64,000 nt of DNA from Actinomadura fibrosa (GTDB lineage: Bacteria > Actinomycetota > Actinomycetes > Streptosporangiales > Streptosporangiaceae), in contig NZ_CAACUY010000001.1 in the NCBI RefSeq assembly GCF_900659615.1, positions 62,001 to 126,000 on the forward strand, in the 5' to 3' direction. The notes under the pieces are model-generated. The model did not search any database, was not told the origin of the DNA, and saw only the letters and a list, made by a program, of their open reading frames with translations. The position numbers and the translations under genes were made by a program. Positions 27,073 through 35,714 of the stretch are shown here, piece after piece (within the stretch, counting starts at the first letter, position 1; each line of letters starts with the position of its first letter).

Positions 27073-27091
27073 GCCCGGTTCTTGACCGGGC
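27073..27091. other. GC-rich hairpin upstream of plsC
   Basis: GCCCGGT and ACCGGGC form a perfect 7-bp stem around the loop TCTTG, followed by AAAATCT. It could be a leader hairpin of the plsC transcript. It is too short of a U-tract to be called a terminator. Confidence 0.35.
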
Positions 27092-27225
27092 AAAATCTCC
27101 CGGGGTAGGCCGTGACCTGCACGGAGGCCATTCATGACCGGCCCGGCGGTGAGAAAGGGAGGTGGTGACCGGAGCCCGGATCGGCGCAGAGGTTAGAGTG
27201 GCGGTGCCGAAATTCGGGAGGCTGG

Positions 27226-27903
27226 GTGTTCTACACGTTCATGACGCGCGTGGTGCGTCCGATCCTCTGGCTGCTTTTCCGCCCCCGGGTGGTGGGCGGC
27301 GACAACGTGCCGGGCTACGGGCCGCTCATCGTGGCCAGCAACCACCTGTCCTTCATCGACAGCTTCATCATCCCGCTGGCGGTCCCCCGCCCGATCACCT
27401 ACATCGCCAAGGCGGACTACTTCGAGGGCGGCGGCCTGAAGAAGGGCTTCGTCCGCTGGTTCCTCACCAACCTCGGGCACGTGCCGGTCCGGCGCGGGGC
27501 GCGGCGCGCCGCGATGGGCGCGCTGGAGCAGGCCGTAGAGATCCTGGAGAACAGCGGCGCGTTCGCCGTCTACCCCGAGGGCACCCGCTCCCCGGACGGG
27601 CGGCTCTACCGCGGCCGCACCGGCGTGGGCTGGCTCGTGCTGACGTCGGGCGCGCGGGTCCTGCCGGTCGCCCTGGAGGGCACCGAGAAGATCCAGCCGA
27701 TCGGCGCGTCGTTCCCGCGCGTCTTCGGGCCCCGCCCGACCGTGCGGATCGGCCCGCCGATGGACTTCTCGCACTACCGCGACCTGCCGCCCGCCAAGGC
27801 ACGCCGCGCCATCACGGACGAGATCGTCGAGACCATCCAGAAGATGTCGGGCCAGGAGTACGCCGCCGCCTATAACGAGCGCGCCGACCAGCAGCAGCCC
27901 TGA
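27226..27903 (+). CDS. 1-acyl-sn-glycerol-3-phosphate acyltransferase (PlsC family)
   Basis: The GTG at 27226 follows GGGAGG; an ATG five codons later is less well placed. The 225-residue protein has the catalytic NH-x4-D motif (NHLSFID) near residue 38 and the acceptor-binding PEGTRSPDG near residue 117. LPVALEGTEKI and an N-terminal hydrophobic anchor (PILWLLF) are also visible. These enzymes acylate lysophosphatidic acid in phospholipid synthesis, though several actinobacterial paralogues act on other acceptors. Confidence 0.92.
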   Translation: MFYTFMTRVVRPILWLLFRPRVVGGDNVPGYGPLIVASNHLSFIDSFIIPLAVPRPITYIAKADYFEGGGLKKGFVRWFLTNLGHVPVRRGARRAAMGALEQAVEILENSGAFAVYPEGTRSPDGRLYRGRTGVGWLVLTSGARVLPVALEGTEKIQPIGASFPRVFGPRPTVRIGPPMDFSHYRDLPPAKARRAITDEIVETIQKMSGQEYAAAYNERADQQQP

Positions 27904-27948
27904 CCGCCGGTCACGCGGCGCCCCGGCGGACCGGGCCGCCGGGCGCGC

Positions 27949-28542
27949 TCAGCCGCCGAGGTTCGGGCTCTTCTCCTTGATGTCGGTGCCGGTCTGGTCC
28001 TTCGCGGTCGACTTCAGCCCGTCGATCGCGCCGGACAGCGACCCCAGCTCGCCTGGGTCGACCTGCCCCGACTTCAGCTTCTTGGCCAGCGCGGTCAGCC
28101 TCGACCAGACGGCGTCGGCGGGCTGCTTCAGCGCCTTGCACAGCTTCGGGTCGGCGTTGATGAGCTTGCGGGCCGCGTTCAGCCGGTTCGCCGCGAACGC
28201 GCCCGCGGCGGCCGCCTTCACCAGCGCCGTCTTGCGGCCGTCCGCGCCCTGCTGGAAGTCGCCCGCCTGGTACGGCTTCCAGATGTAGCGGTGGAAGGCG
28301 CCGAACGACAGGCCCGCGTCCGCCGCGAACCGCGTCTTCGCGAACTTCTTCGTCTGCTCGGTCGGGCAGGCCGCGGCGCCCGAGGCGGAGCCGCTCGGCG
28401 CGGACGCGGCGGCGCTCTGCCCGGCGGGCGTCACCGGCGCGCCGATCCCGCTGCTCGGTGTCCTGCCGTCGTCGCCTCCGCAGGACGTCAGCATCGTCAT
28501 CGCCAGCAGCAGGGCGGGCACCACGAGCAGGCTGCGCACCAT
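27949..28542 (-). CDS. Secreted lipoprotein of unknown function
   Basis: The 197-residue protein has a lipoprotein signal peptide ending at LTSC (Cys21). A Gly/Ser/Ala-rich linker and a helical domain of about 130 residues follow, with two Cys (AACPTEQ and KLCKAL) that could form a disulfide. I do not recognise the family. A second unrelated lipoprotein gene is divergent across 184 bp, so the two may share a control region. Confidence 0.75.
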   Translation of the reverse strand: MVRSLLVVPALLLAMTMLTSCGGDDGRTPSSGIGAPVTPAGQSAAASAPSGSASGAAACPTEQTKKFAKTRFAADAGLSFGAFHRYIWKPYQAGDFQQGADGRKTALVKAAAAGAFAANRLNAARKLINADPKLCKALKQPADAVWSRLTALAKKLKSGQVDPGELGSLSGAIDGLKSTAKDQTGTDIKEKSPNLGG

Positions 28543-28726
28543 CGTCCATCCCCCGAGAACGGTCGCGAGGCCGTCCGGCGGGGCCCCTTTCCGGGCGATC
28601 TACCCGGCCGCGGGCAAAGGACCGTTCACGGACGCGGCACGGCACGGCCCGCTTTCCGGCTCCGGATCGTCCCGAGGGCGTGTCGTCTGCGGTGACTTGC
28701 ACGGTCTGCGCCGTAAGGTCGCCGGC

Positions 28727-29431
28727 ATGGCCCACAGGCTCCTCCCGATCACGCTCCTCGCGACGCTGGCGGCCGTGTCGGCCTGCGGCGGGGGCGGCGA
28801 GCACGCCGAGCAGGTCCGCGGCACCGCCGGGGCCGTCCTCGCCGGCACCGGCTACACCTCCGACCAGCTGAAGCAGGCGCTGCTCGTCGAGTCGCCCGGC
28901 TACCAGCGCGCGGGCGAGCCCGACTCCGGCGAGTACGGCTCGCTGAAGGCCTTCCAGGACCTCGGGCAGCTCCGGCGGCAGGTGAAGGTCGACAAGCCGC
29001 GCTGCCAGAGCGGCGGGGCGGGCGGGCTCGTCGGGGACGTCGACCCCGGCGTCCCCGCGGCGCTCACCACCTTCGCCAAGCGGGACGGCCAGACCGTCAC
29101 CGAGACGCTGATGGGGATGAGCGACACCGACGCGGAGAAGCAGGTGACCGCGCGGGTGCCCGCGGGCTGCCTGACCTTCCGCACCGGGGTCGGCAACCAG
29201 TGGTCCGAGCACCGGGTCGCCGAGTCGCCGGCGGGCGACATCGGCGACGGCTCCCGCACGGTCGGCGTCACGACGATCACCGGCCGCGCGTCCACCCGGA
29301 CCTGGTACGTGGTCGTCAAGGGCCGCCACTTCCTCGCGACGATCAGCGTGTTCGGACCCGACGCCACCCGCCAGGAGGCCGAGCGGATCGCCCGGCTGTC
29401 GCTCGCGCAGGCCGACCGCGTACTGCGCTAG
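28727..29431 (+). CDS. Secreted lipoprotein, possible sensor-like domain
   Basis: The ATG at 28727 gives 234 residues with a lipoprotein signal ending AAVSAC. The mature domain has regular strands with helix pairs and three further Cys (KPRCQS, PAGCLTF and none near the end). Its size and the closing TWYVVVKGRHFLATISVFG-type strand pattern loosely recall the extracellular sensor domains of mycobacterial PknH-like proteins and LpqN/LppX-type lipoproteins. This relation is only a guess from pattern. It faces the lipoprotein gene at 27949-28542. Confidence 0.7.
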   Translation: MAHRLLPITLLATLAAVSACGGGGEHAEQVRGTAGAVLAGTGYTSDQLKQALLVESPGYQRAGEPDSGEYGSLKAFQDLGQLRRQVKVDKPRCQSGGAGGLVGDVDPGVPAALTTFAKRDGQTVTETLMGMSDTDAEKQVTARVPAGCLTFRTGVGNQWSEHRVAESPAGDIGDGSRTVGVTTITGRASTRTWYVVVKGRHFLATISVFGPDATRQEAERIARLSLAQADRVLR

Positions 29432-29537
29432 CGGAACGCTCTCGCGGCCGGTGCCGTCCAGCGGATACCGTTCGACTACGCGGGCGGACGCGCCGCGCGG
29501 GCGCGCGGCCCGCGACGGTCGCGGCGCCGACCGAACC

Positions 29538-29762
29538 ATGCGGCCAGTGGGGGTGCGCTTGATCGGCAAGGAGGGCCGGGTGACCGGCCGGATCGGTCCC
29601 GGGCTGGTCGGGGAGGTCATGGTCCCCGTCCGCGGCGGGGTCGAGGCGTTCTACGCGCATCCGGTCGATCCGCGCGACGAGATCGGCGTCGGGACGATCA
29701 TCGTGGTGGTCGAGTACCACCCGCCCCGCACCGTCTACGTCGCCCCGGCCCTCGCCCGGTGA
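29538..29762 (+). CDS. Short NfeD-like (OB-fold) protein paired with flotillin
   Basis: The ATG at 29538 gives 74 residues that resemble only the C-terminal OB-fold domain of NfeD proteins: GKEGRVTGRIGPGLVGEVMV, then YAHPVDPRDEIGVGTIIVVVEY. The membrane segments and ClpP-like protease domain of full NfeD are absent. NfeD and flotillin-like SPFH proteins are commonly encoded together and act in membrane microdomains. Here the flotillin gene follows 110 bp later. The very small size could mean a soluble partner binding the SPFH domain. Confidence 0.72.
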   Translation: MRPVGVRLIGKEGRVTGRIGPGLVGEVMVPVRGGVEAFYAHPVDPRDEIGVGTIIVVVEYHPPRTVYVAPALAR

Positions 29763-29872
29763 CGACCGGCTGATCCTCTTTCAGGCGAACCGTCCGGGCC
29801 GCCCCCGCGTCTATTGGGAAACGCGCGCGGACCTCCCCCCGGGGCCCGGCGCCGAGGGGGAAGGAGGATCGG

Positions 29873-31234
29873 ATGCCCGTGGTCGTCGTGGCCGTCGCCG
29901 CCGTCGCCGCCGTCATCGTGCTCATCGTGCTGTTCAAGCTGGTCTGGCGGGTGGCCGAGCCGAACGAGGCGCTCATCATCTCCGGTCTGGGGGCGAGGGC
30001 CCACAACCGCGACACCGCCGAGAGCCTCGGCTTCAAGATCGTTACGGGCAAGGGCACCTCGGTGCTGCCCGGCTTCCAGACCTGCCGGCGCCTCTCGCTG
30101 GACACCCGCGCCTCCGACCTCGTGGTCACCTGCGTCACCCGGCAGGGCATCAAGGTCCACGTCCGCGGGGTGGTGATCTACAAGGTCGGGGACGACTTCG
30201 TCTCCATCGCCAACGCCGCCCGGCGCTTCCTCGACCAGCAGAAGCTGATGGACGACAAGACCCACCAGCTGTTCGCGGGCCACCTCCGGTCGATCATCGG
30301 GCACCTCACGATCGAGGACCTGATCCACAACCGGGAGGAGCTGACCAACCAGGTCCGCACCTCCTCCGCCGACGAGATGAGCAAGCTCGGCCTGGTCGTG
30401 GACTCGCTCCAGATCCAGGAGATCGAGGACGACTCCGGCTACATCGAGGCGCTCGGCCGCCCGGACGCCGCCGCCGTGGCCGCGAAGGCCCGCATCGCCG
30501 AGGCGGCCCGCAACCAGGAGGCCACCGTCGCCGAGCAGGAGGCCGAGCGGCAGAACGCGGCCGTGATCCGGGACACCGAGATCAAGAAGGCCGAGTACGA
30601 GGGCCAGGTCCAGCAGGCGGCGCAGCAGGCCCGCCAGGAGGTCATCCTCAAGGAGACCCGCAACGCCGAGCTGGAGGCCGAGCGCACCGAGAAGCGGCTG
30701 GAGAGCGAGATCCGCAAGCCCGCCGACGCCCGCGCGTACGAGCAGGTCACGCTGGCCGAGGCCGAGCGGGAGGAGCGCATCGCGCACGCCCAGGCCGCGG
30801 CGACCGAGGTCCAGCTCCGGGCGCAGCGGGAGGCGGAGGCCACCCGCATCCTCGGTGAGGCGCAGGCCCAGGCGACCCGCCAGAAGGGCCTCGCCGAGGC
30901 CGAGGCGATCAAGGCCCGCGGGGACGCGCTCGCGCACAACACCGACGCGGTCATCGCCCAGCAGCTCGCCGAGCAGTGGCCGCAGATCGTCGAGGCCGGC
31001 GCGGGCGTGTTCGGCAACGTCGACAACATGGTCGTGCTCAACGGCGCCGAGGGCGTCGAGGACATGCTCGCCAAGGCGCTCACCCTCGGCGGCACCGGTC
31101 TCGGCGTCGCCCGCCAGCTCCTCGCCGGCATGAACGGCGCCAACGGCCAGAACGGGCAGAACGGACGGAGCGGCGGCGCGCCCGAGGCGTCGCCCGTCCC
31201 CGCGGCTCCCGTCGAGGCGCCCAAGGACAACTGA
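29873..31234 (+). CDS. Flotillin-like SPFH-domain protein
   Basis: The 453-residue protein has an N-terminal membrane anchor (VVVVAVAAVAAVIVLIVLF). An SPFH domain follows (about residues 30-200, with ACVTRQGIKVHVRGVV-like strands), then a long Ala/Glu/Gln-rich coiled coil (about 200-350) containing repeated A-E motifs. The C-terminus is rich in Gly/Asn. This is the FloT/YqiK layout: oligomers that organise membrane microdomains. AAGGAGG lies just upstream of the ATG. A strong palindromic terminator follows the stop. Confidence 0.92.
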   Translation: MPVVVVAVAAVAAVIVLIVLFKLVWRVAEPNEALIISGLGARAHNRDTAESLGFKIVTGKGTSVLPGFQTCRRLSLDTRASDLVVTCVTRQGIKVHVRGVVIYKVGDDFVSIANAARRFLDQQKLMDDKTHQLFAGHLRSIIGHLTIEDLIHNREELTNQVRTSSADEMSKLGLVVDSLQIQEIEDDSGYIEALGRPDAAAVAAKARIAEAARNQEATVAEQEAERQNAAVIRDTEIKKAEYEGQVQQAAQQARQEVILKETRNAELEAERTEKRLESEIRKPADARAYEQVTLAEAEREERIAHAQAAATEVQLRAQREAEATRILGEAQAQATRQKGLAEAEAIKARGDALAHNTDAVIAQQLAEQWPQIVEAGAGVFGNVDNMVVLNGAEGVEDMLAKALTLGGTGLGVARQLLAGMNGANGQNGQNGRSGGAPEASPVPAAPVEAPKDN

Positions 31235-31285
31235 GGACACAGGAAGAGCGGCACCGTGCGGGGGCTCCGGCCCCGGCGGAACGAG

Positions 31286-31311
31286 GCCCGGCCGGGACGT
31301 CCCGGCCGGGC
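31286..31311 (+). terminator. Transcription terminator after flotillin gene
   Basis: A perfect 26-bp palindrome (13-base arms beginning GCCCGGCCGGGAC) lies 51 bp after the flotillin stop. It should fold into a very stable hairpin. The U-tract is poor, as is common for actinobacterial terminators. Confidence 0.65.
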
Positions 31312-31380
31312 TCCTGTGATCTCGGCGTGCGGAGCGCCGTCCGGGCCCTACGAGTGGGCCGCGACCGCTAAGTTCGAGGC

Positions 31381-32055
31381 ATGTCCGTCCCGCGGCTCGC
31401 CGTTACCGTCGACCTCGTCGTGCTCACCGTGCGGGAGCAGCGGCTGTGCGCGCTGATGTGGCGGCGCGACCGGGCGCCCTACGACGGCGCGTGGTCGCTG
31501 CCCGGCGGATTCATCCAGCTCGACGAGGACCTGCCCGTCGCCGCGTCCCGGCTGATGGCCGAGCGGGCCGGGCTCGCGGACGTCCGCATCCACCTGGAGC
31601 AGCTCGCCACCTACGGCTACCCCGACCGCGACCCCCGCCAGCGCGTGGTGAGCGTCGCCTACCTGGGGCTCGCGCCCGACCTGCCCGCCTCCAGCCGGGC
31701 CCAGGTCCTGTGGACGGCCGTGGACGACCTCATCCACCGCGACCAGGCCGCCTTCGACCACCGGCGGATCCTGTGCGACGGCGTCGAGCGGGCGCGGGCC
31801 AAGCTGGAGTACACCTCGCTGGCCGCCGCGTTCTGCCCGCCCGAGTTCACCGTCGCCGAGCTGCGCCGCGTCTACGAGATCGTCTGGGGCACGAGCCTCG
31901 ACCCGCGGAACTTCCACCGGAAGGTCACCGGCGCCGACCGCTTCCTCGTCCCCACCGACCGGACGACGACCCGCGACGGCGGGCGCCCGGCGCGGCTCTA
32001 CTCGCGCGGCGACGCCGAGCAGCTCCGCCCGCCGATGCTGCGCCCCCGGACATGA
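31381..32055 (+). CDS. NrtR-like Nudix-domain transcriptional regulator
   Basis: The 224-residue protein has an N-terminal Nudix fold (about residues 5-135) and a C-terminal winged helix (FTVAELRRVYEIVWG, RNFHRKV), the NrtR architecture. In the Nudix box the start (GGFIQLDEDL) is kept, but the catalytic REUxEE is replaced by SRLMAER. Hydrolysis is therefore probably lost, and the domain should sense a ligand such as ADP-ribose. NrtR proteins repress NAD synthesis genes; no such genes are adjacent, so the target is unknown. Confidence 0.85.
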   Translation: MSVPRLAVTVDLVVLTVREQRLCALMWRRDRAPYDGAWSLPGGFIQLDEDLPVAASRLMAERAGLADVRIHLEQLATYGYPDRDPRQRVVSVAYLGLAPDLPASSRAQVLWTAVDDLIHRDQAAFDHRRILCDGVERARAKLEYTSLAAAFCPPEFTVAELRRVYEIVWGTSLDPRNFHRKVTGADRFLVPTDRTTTRDGGRPARLYSRGDAEQLRPPMLRPRT

Positions 32056-32143
32056 GCCGGACAGGGCGCGGAGCTGACCGCTATCGGCCCTGACCTGGGG
32101 CGATGGACCGAGCACGGGGTGCCGTTCGCTATGTTTGCACCCT

Positions 32144-32434
32144 ATGAACGGTGACTCGTCCGAAGTGCTCGGACTGCTCGTCCGCGACATCGGCGAGGCC
32201 GGGGTCGCGGAGATGGCCGGCTCCCCGGGGCTCGCCGCCGCCGTCGACCAGCACGTGGCCGGGCTGCGCGACGAGCTCGGCGAGCGTCCCGGCGAGGACG
32301 AGCTCATGGGCTACCTCCGGGTCTTCGCCGAGGAGGCGTTCAACCGCGGCTGGTGGCCCGGCAGCACCCGCGACTGGGAGTTCGTCCGGATCGTCGCGGT
32401 CTGCTGGATGCTGCGGGAGTCGGCCGCACGGTAG
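32144..32434 (+). CDS. Small acidic protein of unknown function
   Basis: The ATG at 32144 gives 96 residues of mainly helical sequence with no Cys cluster, signal or membrane helix. The C-terminal half holds several aromatics ([15 protein letters not shown]), which suggests a small folded domain. I do not know the family. It precedes the aminotransferase gene by 73 bp on the same strand and may share its transcript. Confidence 0.6.
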   Translation: MNGDSSEVLGLLVRDIGEAGVAEMAGSPGLAAAVDQHVAGLRDELGERPGEDELMGYLRVFAEEAFNRGWWPGSTRDWEFVRIVAVCWMLRESAAR

Positions 32435-32507
32435 CCGGGCCCCCTTCGCCCGCCGCGCGGCGGTCCGTAGGCTGGTGCCCACCACCCCTGCTCTCTGGAG
32501 GACAACG

Positions 32508-33587
32508 GTGTCCGACGTCACCACCCCGCGCTTCCGCTCCGTCCTCGACCGGTTCGTCGCCTACAAGCCCGGCAAGGTCGTGGTGTCGCCCGAGGGCCGC
32601 TCGTTCAAGCTGTCGTCCAACGAGTCGCCGCACGGCCCGCTGCCCTCGGTGCTGGACGCGATCGGCGAGGCGGCGGCGAACGTCAACCGCTACCCCGACA
32701 ACAACGCCACCGCGCTGATCGAGGCCATCGCCTCGCACTGCGGCGTCCCCACCGACCACGTCGCGGTGGGCTGCGGCTCCGTCGGGGTCTCGCAGATGCT
32801 CCTGGAGGCGGTCGCCGAGCCCGGCGCCGAGATCGTGTACGCGTGGCGGTCGTTCGAGGCGTACCCGCTGCTGGTGGCGCTGTCCGGGGCGAGCGCCGTG
32901 CAGGTGCCGCTGCGGGACGAGACGCACGACCTCGCGGCGATGGCCGACGCGATCACCGAGCACACCCGGCTGGTGTTCGTCTGCAACCCGAACAACCCGA
33001 CGGGCACCGTCGTCCGCCGCGCGGAGATCGAGCGGTTCCTCGACCGCGTCCCCGCGGACTGCCTGGTCGTGCTGGACGAGGCGTACCGCGAGTACGTCCG
33101 CGACGACGAGGTCCCGGACGGGCTGGCGATGTACGGCGACCGCCCGAACCTCGCCGTGCTGAGGACGTTCTCCAAGGCCTACGGGCTCGCCGGGCTGCGC
33201 ATCGGGTACCTGGTCGCGCACCCGCTGGTGGCCGGGGCGATCCGCAAGACGTTCCTGCCGTTCAGCGTGAACTCCGTCGCGCAGGCCGCCGGCGTCGCGT
33301 CGCTGGCCGCGACCGGCGAGCTGCTGGCCCGGGTCGAGGACACGGTGAAGGAGCGCGAGCGCGTCCGCGACGCCCTGCTCGCCGACGGCTGGACGGTGCC
33401 GCCCACCGAGGCGAACTTCGTCTGGCTGCGTCTCGGCGACCGGACGACGGAGTTCTCCGAGGCGTGCGACGCGCAGGGGGTGAGCGTCCGCCCGTTCGCC
33501 GGTGAGGGCGCCCGCGTCTCGATCGGGTCGCCGGAGGAGAACGACGCCTTCCTGGCCGTCGCCCACTCCTTCCCCCACGGCGGCTGA
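32508..33587 (+). CDS. hisC: Histidinol-phosphate/aromatic aminotransferase (HisC/Pat family)
   Basis: The GTG at 32508 follows GGAG and gives 359 residues of a class II PLP-dependent aminotransferase. Visible landmarks are [20 protein letters not shown], the CNPNNPTGT segment, the aspartate loop LDEAYREYV and the PLP lysine region [15 protein letters not shown]. Size and motifs fit HisC or the actinobacterial phenylalanine aminotransferase Pat; sequence alone does not separate them. No other histidine genes are near, which slightly favours the aromatic branch. Confidence 0.87.
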   Translation: MSDVTTPRFRSVLDRFVAYKPGKVVVSPEGRSFKLSSNESPHGPLPSVLDAIGEAAANVNRYPDNNATALIEAIASHCGVPTDHVAVGCGSVGVSQMLLEAVAEPGAEIVYAWRSFEAYPLLVALSGASAVQVPLRDETHDLAAMADAITEHTRLVFVCNPNNPTGTVVRRAEIERFLDRVPADCLVVLDEAYREYVRDDEVPDGLAMYGDRPNLAVLRTFSKAYGLAGLRIGYLVAHPLVAGAIRKTFLPFSVNSVAQAAGVASLAATGELLARVEDTVKERERVRDALLADGWTVPPTEANFVWLRLGDRTTEFSEACDAQGVSVRPFAGEGARVSIGSPEENDAFLAVAHSFPHGG

Positions 33588-33653
33588 CCGCCGCGGCCGG
33601 CGGCGAGCGCACGCGGCCCGGTATGGCATGGCACGGCGCCGGGAAACGCACGC

Positions 33654-33682
33654 GCCCCCGGACCGGCACGGTGTCCGGGGGC
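33654..33682. terminator. Bidirectional terminator between convergent genes
   Basis: GCCCCCGGAC and GTCCGGGGGC form a perfect 10-bp stem with a 9-base loop. It sits between the ends of hisC (plus) and the regulator gene at 33708 (minus), so it can serve both directions. Confidence 0.7.
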
Positions 33683-33707
33683 GGCGCATGTCAGCCGCGT
33701 GCGTGGT

Positions 33708-35039
33708 TCAGCTCGCGCCGGCCTTCGGGCCGAGCTTCTCGACGATCAGCCGGTAGAGCTGGCGGGGGCGGCCGGGCTGCGGCGTCCGGTTCGGCGGCAG
33801 CGGCCAGGCCAGCCCTTCCTCGACGAGGGTGCGCAGGAGCCGGCGCGCCGTGCGGGGGGTGACGCCCAGCATCTTGCCCGCGTTCTCCGCGTCCACGATC
33901 AGCGGCTGCTCCTGGTCGCCGAGCTTGTCGGCCAGCCGCGCGAGGATCTCCAGCCCCTTGGGCTTGGCCTGCGGCTGCGTGCGCGGCGGCGTCCGCGGGG
34001 CGGGCACGAGCGCCCGGCCGTCCCGGTCGAGCGCGAAGCCCTGCGCGCGCTGCGAGCTCTGCGAGCGGGCGAGCGCGGCGCGGGCGTGGTTCTCCGCCTC
34101 GTGCGCCGTGCGGCCCATCCCGATGCCGACCTCGATGGCGAGGCCGAGCTCCTCGCGGACCCGCTCGACGAACGGCGGCGTCCGGAAGCCCTCGGTGGAC
34201 GCGGTGACCGAGCCGCGCGTGGCGATGACCAGGTAGCTGTGGTCGTCGAGCGGCCACACCGAGGCGTTCATCCGGTGCGCCTCCTGGAGCAGCACCCGGT
34301 GCAGCGCCAGCTTCAGCTCGTCGCGCCAGTACCGCGGGGTCACCCGGCGCGGCGTCTCGCGGAGCGTCGGCACGTCCACCAGCACGACGACGAGCTGCGA
34401 CTCCTCCAGCCGGTGGTGGGCGCCCAGCAGCGCCGCGGTCTGGAGGGAGCTGCGGATCGCGGCGCCGGTCGGCCGGACGCGCAGGGTCGGCACGCCCGCC
34501 ATCTCCATGCGCTCCGCGGTGGCGTGCACGCAGGTCATCGCGACCGTCGTCGCGCCCCGCCGCCACAGCCGCTCGTGGAAGGCGGCGAGCGTCCCCGGCC
34601 CGGCCGCCTCCTCGCGCAGGTGCACCTGCTCGGTGCCCAGGTTGATCTCGGCGTACGCCTCCTCGACCTCCGCGCGGCCGAGCACGTCGATGCTCACCCG
34701 GGACGGGTCGAAGCGCTCGTCGAGGGACGCCCGCAGCAGGGCGCCCTGGAGGGCGGCGCCGTTCAGCGGGACGTACGTGGCGGGCATCGTGAGCACGCCC
34801 GCCTTCCGGGCGAAGTCGTACGGGACCGGGCTGGCGAACAGGCACACGTCCACGCCCGATCCCAGCCGGACGACCTTGTCGGCCGCCTCCTGTTCGTCCC
34901 GGTACGCCGCGGCCACCAGCCGGCTGGGCACCGGCGTCGGGCCGTGGCCCATCAGCATGACCCGCTCCACCAGGTCATGGGGGCCCACAACGCCGATCGT
35001 GAGGTCGGGTGTCACCGACCCCGTTCGTGCGGCCGTCAT
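33708..35039 (-). CDS. Multidomain transcriptional regulator with GGDEF-like central fold and C-terminal winged helix
   Basis: The ATG at 35039 gives 443 residues; upstream in-frame starts at 35093 and 35159 are possible. The N-terminal part (TIGVVGPHDLVERVMLMG, then VDVCLFASPVPYDFARK) looks like an alpha/beta response-type domain. The middle (VVVLVDVPTL, LDDHSYLVIATRGS, EVGIGMGRTAHEAENHA) resembles a degenerate GGDEF or GTP-cyclohydrolase-III-like fold. The C-terminus is a winged helix (AGKMLGVTPRTARRLLRTLVEEGL). Domain assignments for the first two parts are inference. The protein faces an 805-bp structured gap. Confidence 0.72.
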   Translation of the reverse strand: MTAARTGSVTPDLTIGVVGPHDLVERVMLMGHGPTPVPSRLVAAAYRDEQEAADKVVRLGSGVDVCLFASPVPYDFARKAGVLTMPATYVPLNGAALQGALLRASLDERFDPSRVSIDVLGRAEVEEAYAEINLGTEQVHLREEAAGPGTLAAFHERLWRRGATTVAMTCVHATAERMEMAGVPTLRVRPTGAAIRSSLQTAALLGAHHRLEESQLVVVLVDVPTLRETPRRVTPRYWRDELKLALHRVLLQEAHRMNASVWPLDDHSYLVIATRGSVTASTEGFRTPPFVERVREELGLAIEVGIGMGRTAHEAENHARAALARSQSSQRAQGFALDRDGRALVPAPRTPPRTQPQAKPKGLEILARLADKLGDQEQPLIVDAENAGKMLGVTPRTARRLLRTLVEEGLAWPLPPNRTPQPGRPRQLYRLIVEKLGPKAGAS

Positions 35040-35406
35040 CGATGATCGCTCGCTTCCGGTCCATCCTCTCGGCGGGGGCCCGGCCCCGGCCATGCGTTCG
35101 CGCACGCTCCGCCCAACGGTTGACTCATGGCTTGTCGCCCCTGCCTTCTGACCCAGCACCGCAGTTCCCGTGCGATTCGCGTTCCCTAGCCCCCGCCCAC
35201 CACCCTGAAGCGGAAGAGGGCATCTTCTCTTGGCCAGATCGGGTCAGGGCGACGAAGTGTGACGCCCAGACGCGAAATCGAATCAAGAGTGCGGCGAAAA
35301 AGTAACCTACGCGACCCCCTAGTCAGTAATTTGTCACCATTCGGCCAGCCTTGATCCTGCATCTTCGGTCGTCCGAAGTTGAAAAACAAGACCCGAAAAC
35401 ACCGCG

Positions 35407-35447
35407 AGGGGCCTCCCCTGGCGCTGTTGCGCACTGGAGAGGCCCCT
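35407..35447. terminator. Strong stem-loop, terminator-like
   Basis: AGGGGCCTC (35407-35415) pairs with GAGGCCCCT (35439-35447). The loop itself contains GCGC-TGTT-GCGC, giving a two-tiered hairpin. It may end a transcript entering from either side or a leader RNA of the regulator gene. Confidence 0.45.
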
Positions 35448-35565
35448 GCGGCGTGCGTTCGGTTCATGCCCGGGCCGAAACTCGACCGTGTCGACGCCCG
35501 GGCGACCGGAAAGACGAGTGATCCGTTCGAGAGGCCGTGACCGTCCGCAGCGGTGAATTTCTACC

Positions 35566-35714
35566 GCGTTACGGTCCGGTCCGACGGGACCGTTCCAGAC
35601 ACTACCTCCCAGGTCAGCGCCTCGGCATCGGAGACAGGGAAGCGTTACCGCTCAGCCATGCGTAGTTGCCTTGTAACGCGGTGCTGAGCGAAAGTCGCGG
35701 TCCCGCGTTACAAG
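35566..35714. ncRNA. Candidate structured RNA with mutually exclusive stems
   Basis: CTTGTAACGCGG (35670-35681) and CCGCGTTACAAG (35703-35714) form a perfect 12-bp stem. CGCTCAGC (35649-35656) pairs with GCTGAGCG (35683-35690), which lies in the loop of the first stem. GCGTTAC occurs at 35566, 35642 and 35705, all complementary to GTAACGC at 35673. ACGGTCC (35571-35577) pairs with GGACCGT (35587-35593). The crossing pairings suggest a switchable RNA or pseudoknot rather than a simple terminator. Strand and transcription are unknown. Confidence 0.4.

Larger units (their letters stand above)
26717..27225. other. 509-bp intergenic region with two hairpins
   Basis: This gap separates the STAS gene (minus) from plsC (plus). 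It contains two clean stem-loops, listed separately, in a relatively AT-rich patch around 26990-27030. The patch is the likely promoter or operator region for plsC. I see no protein-coding signal. Confidence 0.4.

Noticed and set aside
26717-27225. Riboswitch upstream of plsC
   Set aside because: Only two simple hairpins are visible; no known riboswitch core could be recognised by eye.
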